Positions 45,373 through 56,830 of a DNA stretch of 64,000 nt are shown here, in pieces. Positions within the stretch are counted from its first letter, which is position 1. The number at the start of each line of letters is the position of its first letter. Position numbers and translations under genes: made by a program. The notes under the pieces were generated by a model that was not told the DNA's origin, made no database searches, and was given only the letters and a program-made list of their open reading frames with translations. This stretch comes from Lepus europaeus (lineage: Eukaryota; Chordata; Mammalia; Lagomorpha; Leporidae), in the NCBI RefSeq assembly GCF_033115175.1, contig NC_084850.1:3533024-3597023 (forward strand), in the 5' to 3' direction.

Positions 45373-45532
45373 ATTAACTTGTTTATTTTTATCTTGGTTG
45401 TATTTTTGTAAGTTGCCTGAAATTCTTATCTTTAATGATATTGGATATTCCCTGATTAACTTGTTTACTTTTATCTTGATTATATTTTTCTAAGTTCTCT
45501 GAAATTCTTATCTTTAATGATGTTGGATATTG
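45373..45532 (+). repeat. 82-bp tandem duplication
   Basis: Two copies starting ATTAACTTGTTTA (45373 and 45455) and ending TTGGATATT. About 90% identical by eye, AT-rich, no known element. Confidence 0.9.
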
Positions 45533-45824
45533 TATATAAAGAAATAAGAAAATCAAGCTCCAGATTCTCTGTCCTTTTTTTTTCCCTTAAAGAGAGTTCT
45601 AGGATTCAGGACACTGACCCATTACCCACACCAGCTGTACAAACAACATCTCATTATTCAGCACTCAGTGACGGAGATCAGAATCAGCCTATCATTATTT
45701 AGAATCAGTTTTGGAGTGGTTCTAATTCAGGAGATGGTGGCCATGTTGTTCAATCATTCTATCATTCTATCCAGTTTTTTTTTTTTTTACTGTGTGTTAC
45801 ATTATTGTAATAGATTATTGGACC

Positions 45825-45893
45825 ATCTTCCATTGCTTTCCTAGGCATGTTAGCAGGGAGCTGGATTGGAAGTGGAGCAGCCAGGACTTGAAC
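45825..45893 (-). mobile_element. C-SINE fragment
   Basis: CCATCTTCCATTGCTTTCCT and GGAGCAGCCAGGACTTGAAC only; both ends lost. Confidence 0.75.
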
Positions 45894-46861
45894 TTCCTCT
45901 CTGAGGCAATCCCAAAGGAAAAATTCAAAATCATCCATCACAAGACTTGGTAGATTGTGAGTCAGCGTCCAATCCAGAGACAGAAACCAACCAGTCATTT
46001 GAGGAGGGAACGTTTAATAGGAAGAATTACTAACGGGAGATTGCAATAACAAGAACTTGACTAGTAAGAAGTAGAGAACCTTAATGAATACAGCAAAAGC
46101 AGCTGTAGGCAGCACCTACTACTTTCAGGGCTGTGGTTCACGGGAAGGTAGAGAATTGTCGAGGTGCCTGTGCTGAGAGGACTTCTTGAAAGTCGACCCT
46201 CTGGTGTGTGGAGAGGAGCTAGCTACCCACAGGCGCTGTTCTCAGGACTCACAGAACAGTTGACCAGGGACTGCTGGGAAAGGACATTCACAGAGAGGCA
46301 CTGCACTGGAGTTGCTCCATTGGAAGCTGCCAGATGAGATGCCACGGGTAGCTGCTGGCCACTGGGCACCAGTGGTCACCAGGTGCTGGAGAAACTGAGC
46401 TAGAGGAGCCAGCCTCTCTGGCAGCTGGATGCTGGAGAACTGCTCAGCTGAAGCCAGGCACAGGAGGAGCTTCCTCCTGCAGGAGCCTGGTACAGGAGAA
46501 ACCAAGTCACATCCTGCAGTTTTGTCTGTAGGTTTCACTATTGATTTCAGTTGATAAGGTCAACAGACCACTGAAAGGAAGTTTGTTACACTTGCAGATG
46601 TCAAGAGAAGGGGACCTGCTGCACTGCTGGAGGAGCCACGTGCACTGGGGTGGGGTCAGTCGTCGGCAGAGAGAGAGGAGCTGTGGGCAAGAGCCTTTAT
46701 TGTGGTTTCCGTGGGAAGGAGTAAGTGAGGAAGAGTAAACTGGTTTAGGATTCGCTAATTTGAATAATTCCTTCAGGCTCTAGACATAGGGGTTGGCCCT
46801 GGTTGTCTAGTACATGGTTCTAGGTAAGGAAGGCGAAATGAAAGAGGCCCAGAGGGTGAGA
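45894..46861. other. Intergenic unique sequence
   Basis: GC-moderate; contains loosely repeated GCCAG/GGAGAA motifs but no recognised gene. Confidence 0.4.
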
Positions 46862-47090
46862 ACCCAATAGAGGATCTCGATTCCAGCTTGCTGCTAATGC
46901 ACACCCTGGGTGGCAGCAGCAGGTGGCTTGAGTACTTAGGTTCCTGCCACCCATGTGGGAGATCTGGACTCAGTTTCTGTTGCAGGCATTTGGCAAGTGA
47001 GTCAGCAGATGGACCATCTCTATGTCTGTCTCTGCCTATCAAATAAAACAAATAAATAGAAATTTAAAAAAATCAAACTTGACTAACCTT
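46862..47090 (+). mobile_element. C-SINE, 5'-truncated old copy
   Basis: CCAGCTTGCTGCTAATGCAC to CTATCAAATAAAACAAATAA. Confidence 0.75.
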
Positions 47091-47248
47091 TAAAAAAAAG
47101 TCATTGACAAACCCAAGGTTACCCAGGTTTTATTTTTCAATTTTTTAGTTTTTAAAATGTAATCTATTTAAACATTTTGGATCAACATAAAATACTTGTA
47201 CATCTTATGGGGCAGATTTTATTTCTTCAAAGATCATACAAATACTGG

Positions 47249-47560
47249 GGTCAGCACCATGGCGCTGGGTTAAGCTGCTGCCTGTGACCTCAGTGTCCCA
47301 TATGAGCATCAGTTTGAGTTCCAGCTGCTCCACTTCTGATTCAGCTCCTCGCTAATGTTCCCAGGAAAGCAGTGGAAGATGGCTCAAGTCCTCGGGCCCT
47401 GGCACCCACCTGGGAGACTGGGATGGAATTCCGGGTTCCTGGCTTCAGCCTCTCCCAGCCCCAGCAGTTGCGGGCATTTAGGGAGTGAACCAGCAGATGG
47501 AAGACCTCTCTCTCTGTCTCTCTGTAACTCTGTCTTTAAATAAATAGATAAATAGATATT
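47249..47560 (+). mobile_element. C-SINE
   Basis: Head GGGGTCAGCACCATGGCGCT, tail TTTAAATAAATAGATAAATA. Confidence 0.88.
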
Positions 47561-48185
47561 TTAGAGAAAAAGGTAATATGAATATGAATTTTATACCCTA
47601 ATTCAGTGATATTCTGGAACTGTTTTAATTATCAGCTCCCTGAAGGATAAAGAAGACCCAGCTTTGCAGCACGGTTGGTTTCTGCGGTATAAATCTTCCA
47701 ACTCTGCCCAGTGCCCAGCTCCCAGTGTGATATCACTGAATACGGAGTGAAGCAGAGATGCTCACAATTGGCTCTCATGAACTCCTGTGCGCCAACTCCC
47801 GCACACACTGCTTGTGTGCAGGTATTCAAATAATGCAGTCTTCCAAGTCTGCTTCTGCCTTGTCGTCTCTGGTGGTTTGCACTGGAGTCTGTCTTTGCGA
47901 CTTTTCCCATGAGATGTTTCTTTGGAAAATTACTTGGGAGAATTGTTAGAGGACTGGGATGAAGCTTTGTTGCTCTCAAGAGCATTTGCTTCTGCCAATT
48001 TCATGCGGGCAGTGCAAAACTGGCCCTGGGAGATTTGGTATTCACAGGGCCATTTTCATCTTCCTTATTCTCTTCAGCTCCGGGCCAATGTAAATTTCCC
48101 ACAGTTCTCTGATACTAGGGTGTGGTGGGAGGTATGTCATAACACTGAGGTCATCAGGTGCAAGCCACCTCAAATTCTCTACCTT
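47561..48185. other. Intergenic unique sequence
   Basis: Nothing recognised. Confidence 0.45.
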
Positions 48186-48189
48186 CCTT

Positions 48190-48625
48190 GTATTCATTTC
48201 TTATGGCCAATGTAACGAATCCACAAACTCAGTGACTTGAACAACACGCATGTAGGGTCTCACAGTCCTGGAGGTCAGGGCTAAATTTGAGGTGTTGGCA
48301 GGGCTGCATTGCCCCTGGGAGCTTGAGGCAAAGTCGATTTCCTTGACTTTTCCAGCTTCTAGAGGGTGCCTGCATTCCTTGGCTCATGGTCCTTTCCTCC
48401 ATCTTCAAAGGCATCAATGGCCAAGTGAGTTCTTTGCACACTGACATTCTTCTGCTCCCCTCTTCCACTTTTTAGGACCTTTGTAATGACATTTGGATAA
48501 CCTCAATAATCCAGTATGATCTCCTCTTGTCAAGGTCGGTTGATTTCCCTTTGCTATTCACCTCACGTAGATTCAGAATACGGACATTGTTGGGGAAACT
48601 ATTCTGCCTACCACAGCCCTCGCTC
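48190..48625 (-). mobile_element. Old MaLR/MER-type repeat
   Basis: Reverse orientation: TCTTATGGCCAATGTAACGA, GTCTCACAGTCCTGGAGGTC, CCTTGGCTCATGGTCC. Related copies at 51190-51640 and 56490-56830. Exact family uncertain. Confidence 0.6.
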
Positions 48626-49196
48626 GCCTCTTCTGTAATTGCTGAGCAAAGTCCCCTCTGTGATTCAAAATAACCCTTTCTGCCTGCGTCCTTTGGCTCC
48701 TCCCTACTCTGTGGCCTTGTCCCATCAGGCAGTGGCTCTCTTTGTCTACGTAAACCTCTCCCCACTGACCTCTTCCCCCAGGATGTGATCACGCAATCTT
48801 CCTCCCCAGGCCATTCTCCTGGTCTTATTTCTTGATAGCTATTACCCAATATCTCTCTTTCCTTTGTGGTCAAATCCCTAGAAAGAGCACTCTTCACGTA
48901 TCTACTCTTCTTTCATTCAGTCATTTGCCCTTAATGCATTTAACTGGACACTTTTTCATCCTTAATTCTCCAGCTCTCCCAGTCTAAGCACCTGCTCCTT
49001 GAAATAATCTTTTCCTTTACCTTCCGTAAGGGAGCAGTTTGCTTCTGCACCTGTGTGACCTTTTTTCTCCATCTCAGTCCAGGTCTCCTCTTCTTCAGCC
49101 TGCCCGTTAAAATCTAGAGTTGGAGCTGACAGCTTTCTTCTACTTACTTGCCTGGGCAATGTCATCCACTTCCATGGCTTTATCTCCAAATCGCAT
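48626..49196. other. Intergenic, possibly ancient repeat
   Basis: CTTTGTGGTCAAATCCCTAG resembles an old interspersed repeat; the long minus-strand ORF at 48472-48897 spans repeat sequence and is not called as a gene. Confidence 0.35.
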
Positions 49197-49465
49197 TTTT
49201 AAAAGATTTGTTTACTTTACCTGAATGGCAGAGTAAGAGAGAGAGAGTGCTGGCTCACTCCCAAAATATCCACAACAGCCAAGACTGAGCCAGGCAGAAG
49301 TCAGGAGCCAGGAACTCCATCCTGGTCTCCCATGTGGGTGGCAAGGGCCCATGCATTTGAGCCATCATCCAGTCTCCCATGCACATCAGTAGGAAGCTGG
49401 AGTAGCCTAGACTCTGAGATGCAAGTATCCCAAGTGGCAGCTTAAGCTGTGTGCCCTGCCAAATC
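49197..49465 (-). mobile_element. C-SINE, older
   Basis: TTTTTAAAAGATTTGTTTAC tail side; CCAGGAACTCCATCCTGGTC body. Confidence 0.8.
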
Positions 49466-49616
49466 ATGTTTCAATGAGACTTCTTTTGTGAGCTTCTGGC
49501 CAAAACTCAACCACATGTTGCACACCAGTCCTCATACTTGGCACATTCCACATGGGCCTCGCCCTTGATCTTCTGAAAATAGCACCACTTGCCATGCAAC
49601 TGCAGTAAAAACTTTA

Positions 49617-49855
49617 TTACAGGTTGAGTATCTGTAATCCAAATGGGAAAAATTCAAACTTCTTGGAGATCAAAAAATTTGAGCATTAGCAACTCAAAAA
49701 GTTTCAGAGTTTTGGATTAATTGGTGGAATCTTATTAATTGGTGGAATGCTTAGTTGGTGGAATCTGCAGATTCTCTAACATCTAAGAATCTCTGAAATC
49801 AGAAGCACTTCTGGTCCTAAACATTTTGAATCAGGACACTCAACCTGTACCATCT
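49617..49855. mobile_element. Tigger-like DNA transposon fossil, second copy
   Basis: CAGGTTGAGTATCTGTAATC start, AACTCAAAAAGTTTCAGAGT inside, CAGGACACTCAACCTGTACC end (inverted terminus). Confidence 0.65.
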
Positions 49856-49932
49856 TTGACTTACTTCTTGCCTCTTGTTCCTAGTCACAAGCTGTCACTG
49901 ATTCTTTCTCAATCTGCATTTCTTCTTCTTCT

Positions 49933-50170
49933 TTTTTAAAGATCTGCTTATTTAAAAGGCGGAGTTACAGAGAGAGAGAGATACAGAGGGAGAAATCTTC
50001 CATTGGCTGGTTCATTCCCCAAATGGACACAATGGCTGGAGCTAGGTTGATCCAAAGTCAGGAGTTAGGAGTTTCTTCTGGGTCTCACATGTGGGTGCAG
50101 GGTTCCAAGCACTTGGGCCATCTTCCACTGCAGAAAGCAGCTTTACTCACTATGCCATGATGCCAGCCCT
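49933..50170 (-). mobile_element. C-SINE, internally shortened
   Basis: TTTTTTAAAGATCTGCTTAT to ACTATGCCATGATGCCAGCC; the segment between the CTTCCACTGC and head parts is deleted. Confidence 0.85.
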
Positions 50171-50509
50171 ACATCTCTTCTTGTGTCTACTCTTGGCTCA
50201 GGGCCCATTCTCTCCTGGTCAGCTATGGTAGCATCAAATTGGGACCTGCGTCCCTAGTCTTGCTGCCCTGAAACCCATTGTTCATACTGGCCCCTAAAGT
50301 GCTCTGTCACTGGTCCTGGGCTGTCTCAGTCATCTTCTGCCAGGCTTGCACATATTACAGTTCAAGAATAACAACTTGCTTTGAGCTCCACACACACTGC
50401 ATCCATTTAATGTACTTCTGCTCGGATTGTTTCCTTCTGTGGTGATAGTTTCTTTGTTTTCCTTCATTGCTTTACCATCCTTACTTCCCTAACCAAAAGA
50501 GTACAGCTT

Positions 50510-50821
50510 GGGGCCGGCGCTGTGGTGCAGTAGGTTAATCCTCTACCTGCGGCACCAGCATACTATATGGGTGCCGGTTCTAATCCCGGCTGCTCCTCTT
50601 CCAATCCAGCTCTCTGGGAGAATGGCCCAAGTTCTTGGGCCCCTGCACCTACATGGGAGACCTGGAATAAGCTCCTGGATCCTGGCTTCAGATCGGCGCA
50701 GTTGTGCCCATTGTGGCCATTTGGGGCGTGAACCAGTAAATGGAATACCTTTCTCTCTGTCTCTCCCTCTCACTGTCTGTAACTCTAGCAGTCAAATAAA
50801 CAAATAAAATCTAAATAAAAG
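50510..50821 (+). mobile_element. C-SINE
   Basis: Head GGGGCCGGCGCTGTGGTGCA; flanked by AAGAGTACAGCTT (50497-50509) and AAGAGTACAGTTT (50822-50834). Confidence 0.93.
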
Positions 50822-51189
50822 AAGAGTACAGTTTGCTGTTGAATTTATATGAGTGGAATAATACAAGAATTATCTGTAAAATGAGCAAAAAATTTTTGAA
50901 CTGATGTTAGGTGGTTGTAGGGAGGCTAAATGGCAGTGTTTGGCACTTATGTCCCCAATAAATAGCTCCCTTTCTTCTACTTGGGGTATGGTATGGTTTT
51001 GGATAGAAGCAAGTATAGGAGCAGGACATAAAACTGGAAGCAATTGTTGGTCTATATTTTCTCTTGGCTGTTAAAATGAATTGGCCTGGTCATTTATCTA
51101 ATTGTAAGCACTTGTATAGATTGTAATGGGAAAGCCTAGCAGTGTGCAGACTCGCCCACCATCCGGAAGTAGAGAACTGAGGTGTGGCA

Positions 51190-51640
51190 GGCCACTTGAT
51201 GACCGACCTTCCCCCACAGTTGTCCATATTCCAATCCCTGAAACCTGTGAATACGTTCTTGTATACAGCAAGGTGGAATTAAGGTTGCTATTTATGTGAC
51301 CCTGAAATGAGATCATCCTGGGCTATCCAGACAGGCCCAACCTAATCACAAGGGCCCAGTTTTTAAATGTCAGAGGGAGGCAAAAAGAGAGTCAGTGATA
51401 CTAAGATGTTAAACAGCTGCTGGCCTGAGAGACAGAGAAAAGGGTCATGAATCCAGTGGTGCAGGGGGCCACTAGAAGCTGGAAAGGGGGAAGGAAAAAG
51501 TTTCTCCCCTAGAGCTTCCAGAAGGAACATGTTGCCAGTACCTTGATTTTAGTACAGTGACAACCATTTGGACTTTTGCCCTCCCAAACTGTTAATAAAT
51601 TGGGGAAGACAATAAATGCTAAGTTCGTAGTGATTTCTTC
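51190..51640 (+). mobile_element. Old MaLR/MER-type repeat
   Basis: CCTGAAACCTGTGAATACGT, GAGATCATCCTGGGCTATCC, CTAGAAGCTGGAAAGGGGGA and CCTTGATTTTAGTACAGTGA. Forward copy of the family seen at 48.2 and 56.5 kb. Confidence 0.65.
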
Positions 51641-52164
51641 CATGAGAAATAGAAAACTAACATGAGGCAAATGCCATTTATGCTATAAAAATTGGACATG
51701 AACAAGGGATTAAAATGTGCCTTTAAGAGGGCCGTGTTTGAGTTTTAAGGACACTTAAGGAACGTGCAGCCCACATCCTTGCTGAGCAGATGGGTGCCAA
51801 GGCCTCCTCCGGATATGTAGCATCTGGGAGCTGGGAAGACCTCACTGATGCCTTCCGTTCAACAAACAGCGCCATGAGTCAATCCCAGGGCAGAGACAGC
51901 AACCCGGAACTCTGCACATCCCACCTGGGGGTCACACTGATACAGGCTTGTGAGATAAAGCTCATGAAATCAGGTGAACAATTTTCTTTTAAAATTTATG
52001 CAGAAGGTGCTGGGAAACTTGTCGATTTCCGAAGCACAGAATAAACCATGTTCTCAAGACCTACTAGGAAAATGAATTGTCTTAATGATTGTGTCCAAGT
52101 GGTTTGCTATTGTTTTTAAAGTTCATTAATACCTTTGCTTTTTAAGGACATAAGAATTTTATTT
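51641..52164. other. Intergenic; short unsupported ORF
   Basis: An 84-codon ORF at 51790-52044 (opens MGAKASSGYV) has no recognised similarity; nothing else seen. Confidence 0.3.
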
Positions 52165-52460
52165 ATTTTTTAAAGATTTATTTGTTTTGAAAGTTAGAGA
52201 GAGAGAGAGAGAGAGAGAGAGATCTATCTATCTATCTATCTATCTTCTATCTGCTGGTTTACTCCCTACATGGCCACAATGGCTGAAGCTAAGCCAGGTC
52301 ACAGCCAGGAGCTAGGAACTCCATCTGGGTCTCCCATGTGGGTGCAGGGCTCAACCATTTGGGCCATCTTCTGCTGCTATTCCCAGAGAACTAGATTGGA
52401 AGTGGAGCAGTCGGGACATGAACTGACACCCATATGGGATTCTGGTGTGCATTTGGTGGC
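52165..52460 (-). mobile_element. C-SINE with (GA)n(TCTA)n microsatellite
   Basis: TTTTTTAAAGATTTATTTGT to CATTTGGTGGCTTTAC. A GA run at 52196-52221 joins an (ATCT)n run at 52222-52246. Confidence 0.88.
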
Positions 52461-52739
52461 TTTACAAACATATGGGATTATATGGCCCAACATGGAATTA
52501 TTGCAAATAAGGAATATCCATACATGAACCTAAGCCTCCTAAGTGAGAATATTTGTAATATTTGTGTTTTTGACCTTTCCTCCTCTAGGTGTTTAATAGA
52601 GATCATGCTAAAAACTCCTTCACTGAGTTATAAATCTACCAATAAATGCTGAAGTATTAGACTGTTTCAAACATTCATATTCCAGCTTCATGCTTTAAGC
52701 GGCTCTGTGCATCTAAAGACATTCAGCTGAAATTTATTT

Positions 52740-53077
52740 TATTTTTTTGACAGGCAGAGTGGACAGTGAGAGAAAGAGAGACAGAAAGACAGGTCTTCCT
52801 TTACTGTTGGTTCACCCTCCAATGGCCGCCACAGCCAGTGCGCTGCGGCCGGCACACCACGCTGATCCGAAGGCAGGAGCCAGGTGCTTCTCCTGGTCTC
52901 CCATGCAGGTGCAGGGCCCAAGGACTTGGGCCATCCTCCACTGTCTTCCCTGGCCACAGCAGAGAGCTGGACTGGAAGAGGAGCAGCCGTGACAGAATCC
53001 GGCGCCCCGACCTGGACTAGAACCCAGGGTGCTGGCGCCGCAGGTGGAGGATTAGCCTATTGAGCCGTGGTGCTGGC
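52740..53077 (-). mobile_element. Young C-SINE
   Basis: TTTGACAGGCAGAGTGGACA variant; flanked by perfect CTGAAATTTATTT (52727-52739 and 53078-53090). Confidence 0.94.
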
Positions 53078-53102
53078 CTGAAATTTATTTCAATCATACA
53101 AG

Positions 53103-53295
53103 AGTACTTCCAAAAGTTTGTGGGAAAATGGAATTAAAAGTTTATTTTGGAGCAAAAAAATTGAAAACCATGCAGGTTTTTTATAATACGCATTTTCAAT
53201 AAACTTTTGGAAGACCCTCTGTATGCATGGACTTAAAAAAAATTTTGGCACCAACATAAACATCTTTTAATTCTACAAACTTTGAAGTCCCCTTG
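53103..53295. mobile_element. Mariner-like MITE, copy plus half copy
   Basis: Full element 53103-53213 (ACTTCCAAAAGTTTGTGGG to its inverse CAATAAACTTTTGGAAGAC), then a second right half 53222-53295 (TTTGGCACCAACATAAACAT, ACAAACTTTGAAGTCCCC). Confidence 0.65.
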
Positions 53296-54311
53296 TGTAA
53301 CACTTTTCGGAACAGGCACTATTAGTCTGCAGGTTGCATCCTGCACACATTTTTTATTTCTCTCGGGTGTCCTCTGCTTTTGCTTTAATGGCCACCAATT
53401 ACGTCTTCCAGTTATAGGTATATATGAACCCACTCAGTAATAATCTCTTACACGTTAACGATTTCCCCTTTAAACAGTCCTGCTTTTGCCCAATGCCTCC
53501 AAATGTCACAAATCGCCCGAGCGGCAGACATCACAGAGCTGCATTGTGTAGAAAGGGCTGCAAGGATGAGATCCTCGTTAGCTTATCTGGAAACTTTTGA
53601 GTATTATTCCATCCAAAAAAGCAAAAGGATGCCCTTTGATACATTATCAAAAGCAGCTCAGAAAGTACTACACTTAGGAATAAATGCTATTACCAAACTT
53701 ATATGATGCCAAATTCTTGAAGGGCTATTGCAGGAAGAAAGGCTATTCAATTCTATTCTAGAGGGCAGGGCTCAGGCCATTCAGTGGGAACTCAAGAAAG
53801 GTAGACCAGTTAGACACCAGGATGACTATGTTTTGATGTCATGGAACCCCTGGACCAATGATGTTCTCCACAGTTGAACAGGGATACACAGGATAGCAGC
53901 TAGCCCATGAGGTCAGAGTGAGCATTAAAGGCAACAATGTCTGAGGAAGAACTTTGCAAAGCATTCAGGAAGACTCAGAGTTTTCAAAGACACACTTCCA
54001 TCTTGTTAGAATCCTGATTTTTAAAAAAGTGGCTAATTTTAGTTTACTGCTGTAACTAGTTAGCGTCCTTGAGGATGCACACACATAAACAACCTAATTT
54101 CTAACTGGCAACATTTGAAAAAAATCTGAAATTCTTCCCTAATGAAACATCAAGTAGGGTTTACTTTAATATTTTATCTGCCCTTAATACCCACCGTAGT
54201 AGTATTCACTCTGAGAAGAAGTTTTGTGTCTGCGCACTGCAGCAAAAGCTATCCTTGTGGATAGTGGTGACTATTCGTTGTGAAGTAGATCCAGGAAAAG
54301 AACATAAGATG
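53296..54311. other. Intergenic sequence downstream of MTM1
   Basis: No gene or confident repeat; a 67-codon ORF at 53503-53706 is unsupported. Confidence 0.4.
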
Positions 54312-54386
54312 ATACAGCACACATTTCAAACACACACACAGTTAGATTCCTGAAAATAATGTTAGGTTTTAGTTAATATATTTATT
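54312..54386 (-). terminator. MTM1: MTM1 distal polyadenylation signal with GU-rich downstream element
   Basis: Read on the minus strand, AATAAA is at 54386-54381, followed by a likely cleavage zone near 54360 and then TGTGTGTGTTTGAAATGTGT at about 54340-54318. A hexamer plus a GU-rich element 40-60 nt downstream is the standard arrangement for mammalian 3'-end processing. Confidence 0.7.
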
Positions 54387-55899
54387 ACAGCAGGTCTTTA
54401 GGCATTTTTGTCATGAAAAAGTTTTCATGAAATTTCACAAAATCCTATAAGCTATTAGTATTATCTTTTTCTCTTTTTATGGAGTGACACTTTGTTAATT
54501 TAGGAAATATTTACAGCGTTTACAAAAATCAAGAGAATGTCTAATAAAATTTCTTATACTTACAAAATTCATACATTATACTATTATATTTGAGATGTCT
54601 GGTTTGGTAGACCAATTAAGCTATGAAATAAAATAATTTACAAAGATATATTTAATCTCTCTTAATTCATTGACATCAAAACCATATTAGCTATAAATAG
54701 TCCTTTACAAATCATTGTAAAACACATTAATTGTTTTAACTCTAGCCTTAGCTTTTACAAATATATTTACTAAAATGAATTAGTCAATATCAAATAGAAC
54801 TGTGCATTTAAAATTTCCCTTAATACTACAAAACAAAACAAACCTGAAAAAAGCAAACTGCCCAGTACTTCAAGTAAAAATTTGTAGAACCAGTTTTTCT
54901 GCACACTTGGGAGGAAGGGGGGAACCCAACACCACTTAAACTGGAATTCATCAACACTGCTTTCGAGAATACGCTCAACAAATGTACATCTGGGGCATTT
55001 ATTTCAAAGAACGACACTCCAGCAGTAGCTCATGGATCCAAGACAGTAGTCATTGGGAGAGCGGCTGCACTGCCCAGAGCAGCACTGCTGGAGACGCCTG
55101 CTGCATGGCCACACGGACCTGACATCCTTTAACAGTCCCACACATGGGCTCTGCTGCAACCAGATGATTCCAAATTTTAAGCAAGCTCGTGAAAGAATTT
55201 AGAGAAACAGAACTGGCAAAATTAAAAAAACAAAATCAAACCGTATTTAACTGGGTCTCATCCAGTTTCTAATATAAAAATAGGCTTCTCTTGAAAATTA
55301 AGGGAAAAGATTTCTACCCCCAAATTTGAAAGTAATCAACAACTCATCGACACGGCTATTTCTCTGTAAGTCACCACTTCTGATGGTAGAATACTTGGCA
55401 ATTATTTAAACATCTTGCGTTTGGATACTGCTGAGGAGGCTGAGCTCAATTTGGTTTTGGCAGTAATCGCATCCTTCACACTTGCATTCGGTTGCAGATC
55501 ATCTAAATCAACTATCCTAAGTGGCCTGAGGAAAACTCCTTTCACAAATAGATTTTCCTCCTTTAATTTAAAATAATGGTGTTGCAATGAAGCCCACAAA
55601 ATACATATTGCACACACAGTATTTCCATAGAAGTCAGCTGAATTTAAATTTTATCTTTTGAAAACTGCTTTGTAAAGCTGTCAGGGTTTTCTACAAGCTC
55701 ATCTTGGCTCCTTTCTTCTGATTGCTGTGTGGACACTGTGGTTTTCTTGTAATATGTATTCTAGAAGGCACATGTTCAGGAGTTTAAGATTATGTTAGTT
55801 CAAGTTCTACACAGAGGCAAATATTTTAATCTACTTTGTACAGATGCCCAAACTCAAAGTCCTTTATTGAGGGCTGCAACGCAGCACAAGGGTTCTCTG
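54360..55899 (-). other. MTM1: MTM1 3' untranslated region
   Basis: The sequence after the MTM1 stop is AT-rich and free of the SINEs that crowd the flanks, as expected for a retained 3' UTR. It runs about 1.54 kb to a canonical poly(A) signal, close to the length I remember for the human MTM1 3' UTR. A proximal AATAAA at 55868-55863, only about 30 nt after the stop, and another near 55000 could give shorter forms. A 71-codon minus-strand ORF lies inside (55402-55617) but has no support as a gene. The 3' end is inferred from the signal, not from transcript data. Confidence 0.75.
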
Positions 55900-56067
55900 T
55901 CAGAAGTGAGTCTGCACATGAGGCATCATTTGGGAAGGGCTGGAAGGTGAGGTGGAGGCACTGGAAACCTTGGAAGAGTTGGCGAGTTGCAATTCCTCGA
56001 GCCGCTTGATGTAGTCATCGCGCAAGGCCAGGAGCTCCATGTAACGCTGCTCCACTGGATTGGGCTG
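55900..56067 (-). CDS. MTM1: MTM1 terminal coding exon (exon 15) with stop codon
   Basis: This last coding exon of 168 nt (55 codons plus TGA at 55902-55900) starts [15 protein letters not shown] and ends [11 protein letters not shown]. It carries the C-terminal coiled coil (about the first 35 residues, heptad-like [17 protein letters not shown]), a Ser/Thr-rich linker and the C-terminal residues THF, reported as a PDZ-binding tail in myotubularin. The acceptor reads TTCTCTCCAG followed by CAG, a NAGNAG tandem acceptor that could drop one Gln. I chose the upstream AG because it restores the QQQPNP junction and the 168-nt length. Compared with the remembered human protein, RDEY is RDDY here and the linker differs; otherwise it is intact. 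Intron 14 is 6.7 kb. Confidence 0.97.
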   Translation of the reverse strand, partial: QPNPVEQRYMELLALRDDYIKRLEELQLANSSKVSSASTSPSSPSQMMPHVQTHF

Positions 56068-56324
56068 CTGGAGAGAATCAGATATGAGTCACGCTTTAGG
56101 CAGCCCACAGCCCTAGGAACTCACCTTTTTGCACATCTACTCTGGCCCCTGCTTGCTGAGTGAGCCGTTTCATTAAGGTTTCACATATAGACACACTTTT
56201 CTGAAATCCTGCACCACTGATTTGTACCAAAAAGTACCCCAAGTACTAAAACACCCAGCTATTTGCCACGGGGAAACAATGCATGTGCACATTTCCTAAC
56301 ATGTGCATCGCCAAGATTTAAGAA

Positions 56325-56470
56325 ATAATTTTGATTAATTTATTTGAAAGGGGATACTGATCTAGCTGCTGGTTCACTCCTCAAATGCCTGCAATAGCTG
56401 GGCTGGGCTCATCCCTACCAGAATGCCCATGTTTGACTCGTGTCTCCACTCCAAATTCAAGCTTCCTCAT
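56325..56470 (-). mobile_element. C-SINE, old partial
   Basis: TTAATTTATTTGAAAGGGGA and GCTGGTTCACTCCTCAAATG; tail side only. Confidence 0.7.
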
Positions 56471-56489
56471 AATGAGCATCCAGGGAGGT

Positions 56490-56830
56490 AGCAGGGATAT
56501 ATCATGGTATCAGCAGGGCCATGGACCCTCTGGAAGGTTCTTCCAGCTTCTAGGGACCCCGGCCATTCCTTGGCTTTGGTTGCATCACTCCAGTCTCCTG
56601 CCTTCACATGGCCTCCTCCCCACCGTGTGCCTTTGTCTCAATCTCCCCTTCCCTTCCATGGAGACTCCTGTTACAGGATTTAGAGCCCACACTAAATTGA
56701 GAATGATCTCATCTTGAGATCCCCAAGTTAATTGCAACTGCGAAGACTCTGTTTTCCAAATAAGGTCAAATTCACAGGTTCTGAGTGAGTATGTCCTTTG
56801 CAGAGCCAATAGCACCATTCAGTCCACTAC
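56490..56830 (-). mobile_element. Old MaLR/MER-type repeat in MTM1 intron 14
   Basis: TTCCAGCTTCTAGGGACCCC, GATCTCATCTTGAGATCCCC, AATAAGGTCAAATTCACAGG; reverse copy of the 51.2 kb family. Confidence 0.65.

Noticed and set aside
48472..48897. 141-codon minus-strand ORF
   Set aside because: It spans an old interspersed repeat and its flank, shows no recognised domain and lacks gene signals.
55402..55617. 71-codon ORF downstream of the MTM1 stop
   Set aside because: It lies within the 3' UTR of MTM1, with no splice or start context and no known family.
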